Source: Anaerolineae bacterium (GTDB lineage Bacteria > Chloroflexota > Anaerolineae > 4572-78 > J111). From it: DNA of 64,000 bases. The stretch spans positions 62,001 through 126,000 of the forward strand of contig JAKLJP010000017.1 in the NCBI GenBank assembly GCA_023151115.1, given 5' to 3'. The notes beneath the pieces were generated by a model. The model did no database searches. It was not told where the DNA came from and saw nothing but the letters and a program-made list of their open reading frames with translations. A program made the position numbers and the translations under genes. This document shows, piece after piece, positions 16,737-25,877 of this stretch (within the stretch, counting starts at the first letter, position 1; each line of letters opens with the position of its first letter).

Positions 16737-17390
16737 TTACTTGATAAGTTCAACCGTCACACTTACTGGGCCAGACACATTCAAAGCAGACATGTCACCG
16801 TCTATCTTTCCCAGGAGAACAAGTCCGTTTGAGTACCCAAAATCGCGTATAAAAATCGCCATATTTCCCCAGGGAGCGTAATACGTGATATCGCCAACCG
16901 AGGGATCAATGCCCGCAGGCGCACCCTCTGTGGATAATCGTTTTGGCAAATAACTGATTTTTTCGGTGCTTCCATAATCCTCTAACGTTAAAGTGAGTGG
17001 CAGCAGGGAAATGAAATCCTGCGTGGTCTTGCTGTCGATCAAAGTGGCTGTAATTACTGTATCTTTGAGTGTTATTCTTATCTTCATGCTGTCTGTCCTC
17101 GTGGGTGATGTTTCAGTCGGCGGCACGGCAGTTGGCAGTGCGCTTTTATGCACAGCCGTCGCTACGTTGGTTGGGTGTGGGCTTGGCGACGCAGCAGGCA
17201 GCGAGGTGGGCGTCGGCGGTACGGCTGTCGGTGCAATAGTTGGCGGTGGACTCGTTGGCACGACAACTGTCACGGTGGGCGTCGGTGGCACAGCAGCCGG
17301 TGGTGATGTGGGCATTGGTGTGGACACACAAGCGGCGACGAAGACAATCGCAAGGATAAGCACGATGATGTGAGGATAGGGTTGAGCCAT
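16737..17390 (-). CDS. Lipoprotein with cyclophilin-like domain
   Basis: Protein of 217 residues. A lipoprotein signal ends in VFVAACVS, followed by a Pro/Thr/Ser-rich linker of about 80 residues, then a cyclophilin-like domain of about 115 residues. That domain is recognised by LLPLTLTLEDYGSTEKISYL, the GAPAGIDPSVGDITYYAPWG loop and FIRDFGYSNGL. The stand-alone domain is usually about 115 residues, so the exported, tethered form is a variation. Catalytic prolyl isomerase activity is not shown for this family. ATG 17390 is chosen for its AAGGAAG site. Confidence 0.82.
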   Translation of the reverse strand: MAQPYPHIIVLILAIVFVAACVSTPMPTSPPAAVPPTPTVTVVVPTSPPPTIAPTAVPPTPTSLPAASPSPHPTNVATAVHKSALPTAVPPTETSPTRTDSMKIRITLKDTVITATLIDSKTTQDFISLLPLTLTLEDYGSTEKISYLPKRLSTEGAPAGIDPSVGDITYYAPWGNMAIFIRDFGYSNGLVLLGKIDGDMSALNVSGPVSVTVELIK

Positions 17391-17438
17391 TTCTTCCTTT
17401 ATTCTTGTGTCCGCCAAATCGGGGTCAGGTCAGTCTGT

Positions 17439-18326
17439 TTAGAGTTCGGCTACCGCCGGGATGATTTTTTTGGCAAAGGTTTCGAGGGGTGTAATTTTGT
17501 AAACATCCGGCATATTGAATATCGCGTGCGTGAATCCCATCTCAGAGAGTTCCTTGATACGACGTATGACGCTATCTACAGTATCATCCCCGGAAAGATG
17601 CACGGTGCAGAGGGATGTTTTCTCGATGGTGTCGTAATCGCGTCCCAGAGACTCACAATGTTCTTTGAGTGTGTCGAGTGCTTTTTGCATGTTTGCTGTA
17701 CCGACCCAATCACCGATATTGCAGGCATCCGCATATTGAGCAACCAGTCGCAGGGTCTTATTCGGGCCTGTGCCGCCAATCATGAGGCGGGGATGCGGAT
17801 TTGACAGCGGGCGGGGATTGTTGGTGATGGCCGGCGCAGAAAAATGCTTGCCCTCAAAGGATGTCTCATCACTGGCCCAGAGCGCCTTCGCCAGTTTCAG
17901 ATTGTCCTCCAGTTGCTCGAAGCGCTCTGAGGTTGAAGGGTAGGGGATACCATAGCCTTTTGCTTCTTCTTCATACCATGCCGCACCAATGCCAAGATAA
18001 GCCCGACCCCCGGAGAGAATATCGAGGGTGTTGACCATCTTCATGAGAACCGAGGGATGGCGATAAATAACGCCCGTTACCAGGACACCGAGATAGGCTT
18101 TTTCAGTTAAGCCGGCAAAATATCCGAGCGTGGTATAGGCTTCCAGCATCGGGTCGGTATAGGCTTCGCCAAACGCCCCCTTGATTTGATAAAAATGATC
18201 CATGACCCAGAGACTATAAAAGCCCGCATCTTCTGCTGTTGTGACAATTTCTTTCAGTTTGGGCCGGATAGCAGCCGTGCCGCCGGGATATTTGAAAGAC
18301 GGAATTTGTAATCCAATGCGCATCAT
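17439..18326 (-). CDS. LLM-class (F420-type) oxidoreductase
   Basis: Luciferase-like monooxygenase-fold enzyme of 295 residues. The N-terminus MRIGLQIPSF, the segment LWVMDHFYQI, and LSGGRAYLGIGAAWYEEEAKGYG are typical of the F420-dependent branch used by Chloroflexota and Actinobacteria. Cofactor assignment is by family and could instead be flavin. It would be a cytoplasmic hydride-transfer enzyme. Two adjacent ATG codons (18326, 18323) follow AAGGAG. It is divergent from the AraC-type gene, which may regulate it. Confidence 0.88.
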   Translation of the reverse strand: MMRIGLQIPSFKYPGGTAAIRPKLKEIVTTAEDAGFYSLWVMDHFYQIKGAFGEAYTDPMLEAYTTLGYFAGLTEKAYLGVLVTGVIYRHPSVLMKMVNTLDILSGGRAYLGIGAAWYEEEAKGYGIPYPSTSERFEQLEDNLKLAKALWASDETSFEGKHFSAPAITNNPRPLSNPHPRLMIGGTGPNKTLRLVAQYADACNIGDWVGTANMQKALDTLKEHCESLGRDYDTIEKTSLCTVHLSGDDTVDSVIRRIKELSEMGFTHAIFNMPDVYKITPLETFAKKIIPAVAEL

Positions 18327-18361
18327 CAATCTCCTTCAAAGTATTGATTTCACTTTTGTTT

Positions 18362-18468
18362 TAGTATCAGTGGATCCAAATTTGAGGGGCCAGCACGCCC
18401 ACGTGCGGCGGTGTTCGGCACGTGGGCGTGCCTCACTCCTCGGAAAATTGGATCCACTGAGTATAGTT
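18362..18468. repeat. Palindromic element, GCACGT family, long-armed copy
   Basis: Inverted arms around AGTATCAGTGGATCCAA and TTGGATCCACTGAGTATA flank a core almost identical to the element at 5079-5136. It lies between two divergent genes, so it may influence both promoters. Confidence 0.75.
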
Positions 18469-18550
18469 TAGTCCTCTAAAGCGTAAGGTGGTACAATAAT
18501 TCTCCAAGATTATTATACAATTCTGCAAACCTTAAAGAGGGAGCGTAGGA

Positions 18551-19504
18551 ATGAGCGAAGAAGTTACGATGGATCCCCGGCAGAGAGAGTTTGAGGCCCA
18601 CCGGACGCAAGCTAACCGAGCCGAGCTGGTCGAGCGTATCGCCCGAGCCATCCGCGAGGATGGCTCGGTTGAGCCGCTGCCAGGCGTTCGTCTCTACCGT
18701 TCCTCTTTACCCGCGGAGTTAGGTTTCGGGGTGTCCGATCCTGCCTTTTACGTGATTGCCCAGGGCAGCAAGGAGTTCTACCTGGGTGAGGAGCGTCATC
18801 GCTATGATCCCTATTCTTATTGTCTCGGGACGGTCGAACTGCCGGTCGTCAGCTACATCATCGAAGCGTCGCCGGAGCGGCCATACCTCAGCCTCGGCTT
18901 ACAGCTTGATCCCATCCTCGTCGGCTCGGTCATGGTCGAAGCCGGTTACGTCTCGCCGCGAAGCCAGCCCCCCGCGAAAGCCGTCAACGTCAGCCCGTTG
19001 GATACATCTCTGTTGGATGCGGTGGTGCGGCTCGTCCGGCTCATAGACAACCCCACTGAAGCGCGGGTTCTGGCCCCGCTGGTGACGCGGGAAATTGTCT
19101 ACCGGCTGTTGATGGGCAAGCAAGGCGACCGGCTGCGTCACCTGGCCGTCCTGAGTGGCTATACCTCCCCCATCGCCAGAGCCATTGAACGGCTCCGCCA
19201 AAACTTTGACCAGCCGCTGCGAATCGAAGATGTGGCCCGAGATCTGGGCATGAGCGTCTCAGGATTCCACCACCACTTCAAGGCCGTCACCGCCATGAGC
19301 CCCTTGCAGTTCCAAAAGCAGATGCGGCTCCAGGAAGCTCGCCGGCTGATGCTCGGCGAGCAGCTCGACGCGGCCAGCGCCGGCTATCGGGTGGGGTACG
19401 ACAACCCCGCCCACTTCAATCGGGAGTACAAAAATCTCTTTGGTCTACCGCCGCTGCGCGATGTGAAACGGCTGCGGGCAGCCGCCGGGCAAAACGCAGC
19501 CTGA
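18551..19504 (+). CDS. AraC-family transcriptional regulator with AraC_N domain
   Basis: Regulator of 317 residues. Residues about 20-185 form the AraC_N (YqhC-type) sensor domain, including YVIAQGSKEFYLGEERHRYD; residues about 205-305 hold two helix-turn-helix motifs with IEDVARDLGMSVSGFHHHFK and the second recognition helix before GYDNPAHFNREYKNLFG. YqhC-type regulators activate aldehyde reductases (family knowledge), which fits the alcohol dehydrogenase and the oxidoreductase next door. ATG 18551 follows GGGAGCG. Confidence 0.92.
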   Translation: MSEEVTMDPRQREFEAHRTQANRAELVERIARAIREDGSVEPLPGVRLYRSSLPAELGFGVSDPAFYVIAQGSKEFYLGEERHRYDPYSYCLGTVELPVVSYIIEASPERPYLSLGLQLDPILVGSVMVEAGYVSPRSQPPAKAVNVSPLDTSLLDAVVRLVRLIDNPTEARVLAPLVTREIVYRLLMGKQGDRLRHLAVLSGYTSPIARAIERLRQNFDQPLRIEDVARDLGMSVSGFHHHFKAVTAMSPLQFQKQMRLQEARRLMLGEQLDAASAGYRVGYDNPAHFNREYKNLFGLPPLRDVKRLRAAAGQNAA

Positions 19505-19698
19505 GAGCCGATTAGAAGCTGGTGATCGGTCTACTTGACTCGCCGCGACCGTGGGCAGGTCCGAAGCTATAGGAGCGAGACGCGAAGCGTCCTACTCCGT
19601 GGTTTGCAGACAACGGTCTCGAAGATTTCTCGGCTTTTAGCCTCGAAATGACAGGCGGGGGGTGTAGTTACGGTAAGATGGTTTAACTTGAGTTGTTG

Positions 19699-22600
19699 TC
19701 AAACCGACTCGTCTAAAACCATCCGTACCCGCGCTAGATCATACTTTGCGCTAAGTCGGCCAAAAACCTCGACAGCTCGGCTGAGATAAACCTGCCGATT
19801 GGGGTCGTGGGCCGGCAGATGGCGGCCCAACTCGTAGAGAGCTTGAGCTTGCTCGTAAGGCATGGCCAGCCGTTCCGCCGCCGCCAGACTCTTGCGCCAC
19901 GCCTTGCGGGCCTGATCGTGCTGCCCCGCCAGCCACTGATAGCTCCCCAGCGACAACCAGGCTCGCGGCTGCCCAATAGGAAAAGCCCGCGCATACCGGC
20001 GTAGTACGCCACACGTCTGCTCGACATTGGACTTTAAACGCTCCTTATCCAACCCCTGACCCCTGACCCCTGACCCCTCTTCCGCTTCCCACATAGCCAG
20101 GCAAACTTCGGCAGCACTACTGTAGCCGTGGAGAACACCAAAGCCGGTGGGTGATGATTGGGCAATCCAATGCAGGGCTGTTTCCACCGCCGCCCGAGCC
20201 GGTTCCGGCTGGCCGAGCCGCCAGTGGGCCAGGGCGATAACGCCATAGGCGTTGATTTTATCCGCGCTGCCAATGTCCTCGCGGGCGACCTGCTCCAATG
20301 TCTGTAAGGCTGTCTCAAACTGAGGGGTTTCCAATTCACCCAGAGCTAACAAGCTTCTCATCTGTCCGGCCAGCCCCCAGGCCTGGGCCTGGGCATCGCC
20401 ACGCCGCCGGGCTGAGGCGCTAACTTCCGGCCATAAGGCTAAACTCTGGCTAAAATTCCCCTGAAAAAAGGCGATATCGCCCAAAGCGGTAAAACATTCA
20501 GCCCAGCGCCGGCGATCTTCCAACTGCTGCGCCACCCGCGCCCCCTCGCTCAGCGTCTCGCGGGCCTTGTCCCACTGGCCGGCGCCCAGGGCATAGACCC
20601 CGGTCAGTTCCAACACCCAGGCCAGGGCGGGCTGCTCACTTTGGGCGGCAGCCTGGGCGCGGCGGCTGTAGGTTTCGGCCAGGCCACGCAGTGAGGCGAA
20701 GCCGGCCACCAGGCACATATTGGCGTAAGCGCGGGCCAACTCCGGCGAGGGGCCGGCTTGTTCGGCCAGATTGAGTGTGCGCAGGGCGGCGTAAATAGCC
20801 GCCAGGGTTTCGTTGGACCAGTAGTAAACTTCGCCCAGCCGTTCATAGGTGCGGGCCGCTTCGAGCAGGATGTCCCGCCGCTCCGGGTCGGCAAGCCCCC
20901 GGTTGGCCGGCCAGGCTCGATGCCAGAGTTGCTGCAAAAGCTGCCCCAACAAACCGCTGATCTGCCTACCCCGTTGGTCCGGCTGCGGAAAGCCCAGCCT
21001 CGCCACCGCTTGCCCCAGATGGTGGCGGCTTTCGGCCAGTTGGCCCAAACCGAGGTGCGCCTCCCCCAACTGTCGCTCCCATCTTGCCCGCCGCAGGAGT
21101 GCGGGGGAGCGAAGGGGCAGGGGAGCAGGGGAGACTCTTCCCCTCTGCTCCTCTGCTCCCCTGCCCCCCTGCTTGTTTTCCAGATGTGTCTCCGTAACAG
21201 CAATGGCTTCGCTCAAAAACCGCACCGCTTCTTGATTGGCGTAGCCGCGTAGGGCTTGTTCCCCGGCTTTTTCCAGGTAGTCAATGGCTTTGTTAATCGA
21301 AACTGCGCCGTTGGACCGGTCTCCAAGCGCCTGTCGCCAATGATGGGCCAGCAGGGCATAAAAGGGGGGTAAATTATCGGCGTAGGTATGCTCAACCCAT
21401 TCGGCCACGGCCCGGTGGAGGTCGCGCCGCTGGTCAAACAACATCAGGTTGTAGGTTACTTCACGGGTGATGGCGTGTTTAAAGGTGTAGGTCAAGTCCG
21501 GTTCGGGGCTGTCGAGCCGGGTAATATCGAGTTGGGCCAGTTTGCCCAGATGAGCCGGCAGGCGCGGCTTTTCAGCCTGGTTGGGGTGGATGTCGCGCAG
21601 CAGCTCGACCAGAAAGGTGCGGCCAATCACACTGGCCACTTTGAGGATAACCTGCTGCGCCGGATTGAGGCGGTCAATCCGGCTAGTAATGACTTCTTCG
21701 ACGGTATCGGGCAGAAGGGTGGGGCCAAATGCGGCCACCTCTGACACCAGCTTGCACTCGCCGGCCTCGACCTGGATCAGGCCAGAGTCCCGCAGAGCGT
21801 AGGCCAGTTCTTCACTAAAAAAGGGATGGCCTTCGGCTTTGGTGCGAATGAGGGCTGCTACCGGGTCGGGCAGCGTTTTGACCCCCAAACGCTGGCAGAC
21901 CAGGGCCAGGGTTTCTTCCGGCGACAGCGCTTCCAGCTTGATCTGCTGCAAACCGGGGGTCTGGAGCAGTTGGCTGTAGTCCACCGGCAGGGGCGCGGTC
22001 AACGGACGTGTGGCCACGATGAGCAGGGCGTTGGGGACCCGCTGGCTCACCAGGCGGGTCAACGCCCACGAAGCCGAGTCGAGCCAGTGGGCGTCTTCCA
22101 GAACCAGTAGGGCGGGGGACTGGGCGGTGGCCTCTTGCAGCAGCGTCAGCAGCAAATCGCGGGTGTTGTCGGCCCGCACCTGGCCGGTCATCTGGCGGGT
22201 CAGCTCGGTTTCCGGCAGTCCCAGTGGCAAAAGGGTATTGAGCAAAGGAGCCAGCCTTGACAGTTCCGGCCTGGAAGTGAGCAGCGGCGGGATGGCGCTG
22301 GTCTGGGGATGCTGATCCAGCTTAAAAAGCTGCCGGAACAGCGGCCGCCAGGCGTGGTAAGGGGTGGACTGCTCGATGGCCTCGCCGCCGCCGATGAGGC
22401 AGGTCACGCCCTGGGCCTGAGCCTGCTGTAACAAATCGGCCACCAGCCGCGATTTGCCAATGCCGGCTTCGCCCTCGATGAGGACGGCGCCCCCGGCGTT
22501 GCCTTGCAGCAAAGCTTGAAGCTGGCCGGTGAGCAGCATGCGTTCGGTGCTGCGGCCAATCAGGGGCGCTGCGGCCAGTGGCGAAGTCCCAGTCCACAGC

Positions 22601-24714
22601 CAGGGGTCTGACCTGCTCGCTACCGCCGGGCGGGTTTGCCCGGACAGATGGTGATAATAGGGCAGCCGGTTCAAATCACGCCCAAGAGTCTCGGCCAACT
22701 CCGTGGAGGGAGGATGAGCCAGCACCAGCAGGACAGGCATGCTGGTCAGGCTGCGGGCCACTGCCAGGGTTAGCCCCTGGGCCGATTCGTCCAGCTGGTG
22801 CGCTGCTTCGATGATGAGCAGATACGGCTGGCTGGCAGCCCAGGTTTTGACTATTTCCATGACCAGGGCAAACAATGTGCCCTGGCGCAGCAGCGGGTTA
22901 AAAATAGCGGTGGTATCGTTATTGGGGATGGGCAGGCCCAGCAGATCGCCCAGCAGCGGCAAGAGGGGCAGCCAGTCGGGATTGAGGGCGGCGATGGCCG
23001 TTTCTACCTGGGTGATTTGATACCTTGTCCAGGCAGTGCGGTCTTCCTTTTCTTGGGGCGCAGCAGCCAGCCCAAACCTGGCCCGAAATATTTCCCGCCA
23101 GGGGCTATAGCTTACCTGCTCCTGACAGCTCCCCTGCCCAATTTGAAATCCCCTGTCTGTGGCTTGCGTTTTGAGCACGGCCAGCGGGTTGTGCTGACCA
23201 GGGTCGTGAGGACTGTCCAGCCGCGCCACCTGCCCCTGCCCGGCCAGAACAGCGTCGAGCAGCGGCGTCCACTCAAAGGACTTGTTTTCCGCAGGGGCAG
23301 GAAGCGTAAGGTGGGGGCGGACAGCTTGGCGGCCAATCACCTCAAAAATGGGGATGGGTTCGGTGCGGCCTTTAACCGGCGAGGTTTCCAGGTAGGCAAA
23401 CTGAAAATTTTTGGCGGCAGCCTCGGCCACCTGTTTGCTCACCAAAATCTGGCCGGGCGCGGCGCGGCTCATCAGCCGGGCGGCAATATTGGCTTCGCTG
23501 CCCAGCACGCCATAGGTACGGCGGGTCTGGCTGCCATAAGCGCCGGTCCGCATCCGGCCTTGACTGAGGCCCATCTGAATGGGGCCGATAAAATTCAAGA
23601 CTGGGGGTGGGTTGCGCAGCTCCAGCGCGGCGGCGACGGCCCGGCTGGCGTCGTCGCCGTGTGATACGGGCGCGCCAAAACTGATGTACATGTAACTGCC
23701 CTTATCCCCAATGGTCAACTGGAGAATAGTCCCGTCGTAGCGGCTCAAAATGTCTTGGACCCAGCGAATGTAGGCGTCCAGTTTATCGCCGGCGGCATCA
23801 TCGCCGTCATAATCCAGGCCGTGAAAGCTGATAAACAGCGCCACCGCCGAGCGCAGTTCGGCCAGAAAGCGCCCCCCGCCGGCCTTGAGCCGTTCATAAA
23901 CCGCCGGCTGGAGCCAGGGGCGGAGGAGGGGAGTTGGAAGGTTGGAAGGTTGGGAGGGTGGAGGTTGGGAGGGTGGAAGGGTGGAAGGTTGGGGGGCGAG
24001 GCCGGTGATGAGGGCAATATGTCTCTCAGCCTGAGACTCAGCCTTAGCCTTAGACTCAGACTCAAACTCAAACCGCCATTCTGTCACTTCTAACTGATTA
24101 CCCAATTGAGCAACGATTTCCGGCCCGACCAGGATTTCGCCTTTTTGGGCCAGGTGTTCCATCCGGGCCATGCGGTCGAGGGTTTGGCCGGCCAGGACAT
24201 CCAGCAGTTGAAGCGCGGGATTGCCCACCAGAAAGCGGCGAACCGGGCCGGCAGCCACGGCCACCTTGATGCCCAGCGACACCTCCACTCCGGAGGGAGT
24301 CGTGACAGCCGCAAAAGGCAGCATCGCCTGCTGCATCTGCAACGCACAGGACACAGCCCGAAAGGATGAAGGATGAACGCTGCGCGTGAAGGATGAGTCA
24401 TCTTCCGCCTTCATCCTTCCGCCTTCATCCTTTTCCTCGAACCAGCAGGTGATGGCGTCGCCGCTGAAAAAGATGACGCTGCCGCCGCAGCGGTCTACTT
24501 GGGCAATGATGGCATCGTAGACCCGGTTGAGCTGCTGGGTCAGCTCGTCAATGCCCTGGCGGGGGCCAAGCTCTCTGACTAGGGCCTCGGTCAGTGGGGT
24601 GAAGCCGGAAATATCGGCAAACAGCGCGGTTCCGTGGGCCCGGTCGGGCAGCGACTCGCCCAGAGCTATCGCCCGGCGGCGGTCGGGGGGGATAAAAACG
24701 TCGAGGGATTCCAT
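19699..24714 (-). CDS. Dual cyclase-homology, AAA ATPase and TPR-like protein
   Basis: Very large protein of 1671 residues. Residues about 25-210 are a class III nucleotide cyclase homology domain (ALFADISGFT with the metal-binding Asp). Residues about 285-460 are a second one (VALFISFHGLDYDGDDAAGD and TYGVLGSEANIAARLM) in which the first metal site is altered. An AAA/NTPase region follows, with Walker A EGEAGIGKSRL near residue 750 and ALLVLEDAHWLDSASW later. The last 500 residues are a TPR-like superhelix. The plan resembles soluble adenylyl cyclase. Five low-complexity inserts made of short tandem repeats lie at about residues 95-118, 217-231, 240-262, 1170-1200 and 1540-1555. The signal sensed is unknown. 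Confidence 0.88.
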   Translation of the reverse strand: MESLDVFIPPDRRRAIALGESLPDRAHGTALFADISGFTPLTEALVRELGPRQGIDELTQQLNRVYDAIIAQVDRCGGSVIFFSGDAITCWFEEKDEGGRMKAEDDSSFTRSVHPSSFRAVSCALQMQQAMLPFAAVTTPSGVEVSLGIKVAVAAGPVRRFLVGNPALQLLDVLAGQTLDRMARMEHLAQKGEILVGPEIVAQLGNQLEVTEWRFEFESESKAKAESQAERHIALITGLAPQPSTLPPSQPPPSQPSNLPTPLLRPWLQPAVYERLKAGGGRFLAELRSAVALFISFHGLDYDGDDAAGDKLDAYIRWVQDILSRYDGTILQLTIGDKGSYMYISFGAPVSHGDDASRAVAAALELRNPPPVLNFIGPIQMGLSQGRMRTGAYGSQTRRTYGVLGSEANIAARLMSRAAPGQILVSKQVAEAAAKNFQFAYLETSPVKGRTEPIPIFEVIGRQAVRPHLTLPAPAENKSFEWTPLLDAVLAGQGQVARLDSPHDPGQHNPLAVLKTQATDRGFQIGQGSCQEQVSYSPWREIFRARFGLAAAPQEKEDRTAWTRYQITQVETAIAALNPDWLPLLPLLGDLLGLPIPNNDTTAIFNPLLRQGTLFALVMEIVKTWAASQPYLLIIEAAHQLDESAQGLTLAVARSLTSMPVLLVLAHPPSTELAETLGRDLNRLPYYHHLSGQTRPAVASRSDPWLWTGTSPLAAAPLIGRSTERMLLTGQLQALLQGNAGGAVLIEGEAGIGKSRLVADLLQQAQAQGVTCLIGGGEAIEQSTPYHAWRPLFRQLFKLDQHPQTSAIPPLLTSRPELSRLAPLLNTLLPLGLPETELTRQMTGQVRADNTRDLLLTLLQEATAQSPALLVLEDAHWLDSASWALTRLVSQRVPNALLIVATRPLTAPLPVDYSQLLQTPGLQQIKLEALSPEETLALVCQRLGVKTLPDPVAALIRTKAEGHPFFSEELAYALRDSGLIQVEAGECKLVSEVAAFGPTLLPDTVEEVITSRIDRLNPAQQVILKVASVIGRTFLVELLRDIHPNQAEKPRLPAHLGKLAQLDITRLDSPEPDLTYTFKHAITREVTYNLMLFDQRRDLHRAVAEWVEHTYADNLPPFYALLAHHWRQALGDRSNGAVSINKAIDYLEKAGEQALRGYANQEAVRFLSEAIAVTETHLENKQGGRGAEEQRGRVSPAPLPLRSPALLRRARWERQLGEAHLGLGQLAESRHHLGQAVARLGFPQPDQRGRQISGLLGQLLQQLWHRAWPANRGLADPERRDILLEAARTYERLGEVYYWSNETLAAIYAALRTLNLAEQAGPSPELARAYANMCLVAGFASLRGLAETYSRRAQAAAQSEQPALAWVLELTGVYALGAGQWDKARETLSEGARVAQQLEDRRRWAECFTALGDIAFFQGNFSQSLALWPEVSASARRRGDAQAQAWGLAGQMRSLLALGELETPQFETALQTLEQVAREDIGSADKINAYGVIALAHWRLGQPEPARAAVETALHWIAQSSPTGFGVLHGYSSAAEVCLAMWEAEEGSGVRGQGLDKERLKSNVEQTCGVLRRYARAFPIGQPRAWLSLGSYQWLAGQHDQARKAWRKSLAAAERLAMPYEQAQALYELGRHLPAHDPNRQVYLSRAVEVFGRLSAKYDLARVRMVLDESV

Positions 24715-24928
24715 GATGAGTGTTCTCGAAAGCGGGAGCTAAGGTATTTCCAGGCTTTTAAATCCTTCAAGGACGTGGGACGTGGTGCGTAGTGCGTAAC
24801 GTAAATGCACCACGCACTACACACCACAAGAATGGATGTTTTACTTTTTGGGAATTGCTTAGGGCTATGTTAACACCATTGGCAGTAATCGTCAAAGCGG
24901 GAATTTACCCTACATACGCCAAAATGCC

Positions 24929-24958
24929 TAGACAGGATGAAAGGAGTTATGTTATAAT
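24929..24958 (+). promoter_or_regulatory. Sigma-70-type promoter of the EAD gene
   Basis: TAGACA (24929-24934) and TATAAT (24953-24958) with an 18-base spacer, about 50 bases before the start at 25011. The rest of the gap holds an inverted GTGGTGCGTAGTGCG repeat near 24781-24832. Confidence 0.5.
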
Positions 24959-25010
24959 TTTCTCAATTACTCCCCCCAATTAAATCTACACCCTGGCAAG
25001 GATTTGATCA

Positions 25011-25856
25011 ATGGCTGATTACAACCTGAAGAAAATTCGCGCTTTGCTCGTTGACGGCTTTACCGGCGAAGAGCTGCGCCGCTTTTGCTACGACACACCC
25101 GATTTTCGGCCTGTCTACGAGGAACTGGCGACCAACAGCGGCAAGGCCGAAATTGTAGATCGCCTGCTTGAATACGCCGAGCGGAAAGGGCTGTTCGACC
25201 CGCTGCTGGCCTGGGTTGCGGAGAGCAATCCGGCGCGGTATCGGACATATTTAGCCAGGCAAGGCGATGCCTCCCCCGCTTTCCATCCTCCGGCAAAAGC
25301 TGATAAATCCACAGATGGTGAAATTGTCAGGGCAGATAGCAGCGTCAAAATCGGGAATGTAGGGGGTAATATTGAGGGATCAACCATCGCCGGGCGGGAT
25401 GTGATCATTCATCATGGGCCGGCTGCACCCCCGCCTGGCCCCACGACTCCCACCCCCGGGGAAGAACAAACTTCCATTTGGCGGCTTTCTTCGTTGTGGT
25501 GGGTGCCGATTGTGGTGGCTTTGATTGGATTGGTTGGTACTCTGCTCCCTCGTATCCTTGATGGTAACGCCGTCCCTACCCCGGCAAGCAGTTTCGATTA
25601 TCTGGTTCGAGTACAGGCCAAAGATACCGGCGAGGATATTTCTAACGCCGAAGTAACGATTGAGGTTGGCGGACAAGCGCCTTTAAATACCATTACCGAC
25701 TCAAATGGGGTTGCCAGAATTCAGATCCAGGGTGATTACGCCGGGAAACCGGGGGTGCTGCTGGTCGAAGCCACCGGTTATGAGCGGTATCGGGAAAATA
25801 TGGATTTGATCAAAGATGCTTTGCCGGATGTAGTTCAGCTTGAACAAAAACCCTAA
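25011..25856 (+). CDS. EAD-type membrane protein with exported Ig-like domain
   Basis: Protein of 281 residues. Residues 1-85 are a helical effector-associated domain (EAD) of bacterial conflict systems, recognised by LRRFCYDTPDFRPVYEEL and IVDRLLEYAERKGLFDPLL. Residues about 105-128 (NVGGNIEGSTIAGRDVI) are a short beta-repeat common after EADs, then a Pro-rich linker, one membrane segment (about 160-180) and an exported domain of about 90 residues resembling carboxypeptidase-regulatory or PEGA folds. The predicted layout puts the EAD inside and the beta domain outside the membrane, as a one-pass sensor or adaptor. The downstream lipoprotein carries the same outer domain three times. Confidence 0.8.
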   Translation: MADYNLKKIRALLVDGFTGEELRRFCYDTPDFRPVYEELATNSGKAEIVDRLLEYAERKGLFDPLLAWVAESNPARYRTYLARQGDASPAFHPPAKADKSTDGEIVRADSSVKIGNVGGNIEGSTIAGRDVIIHHGPAAPPPGPTTPTPGEEQTSIWRLSSLWWVPIVVALIGLVGTLLPRILDGNAVPTPASSFDYLVRVQAKDTGEDISNAEVTIEVGGQAPLNTITDSNGVARIQIQGDYAGKPGVLLVEATGYERYRENMDLIKDALPDVVQLEQKP

Positions 25857-25877
25857 TCACAACCAGGAGACGCTGCA

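Noticed and set aside
24792..24983. Small open frame before the EAD gene
   Set aside because: It starts in an inverted repeat and overlaps the likely promoter.
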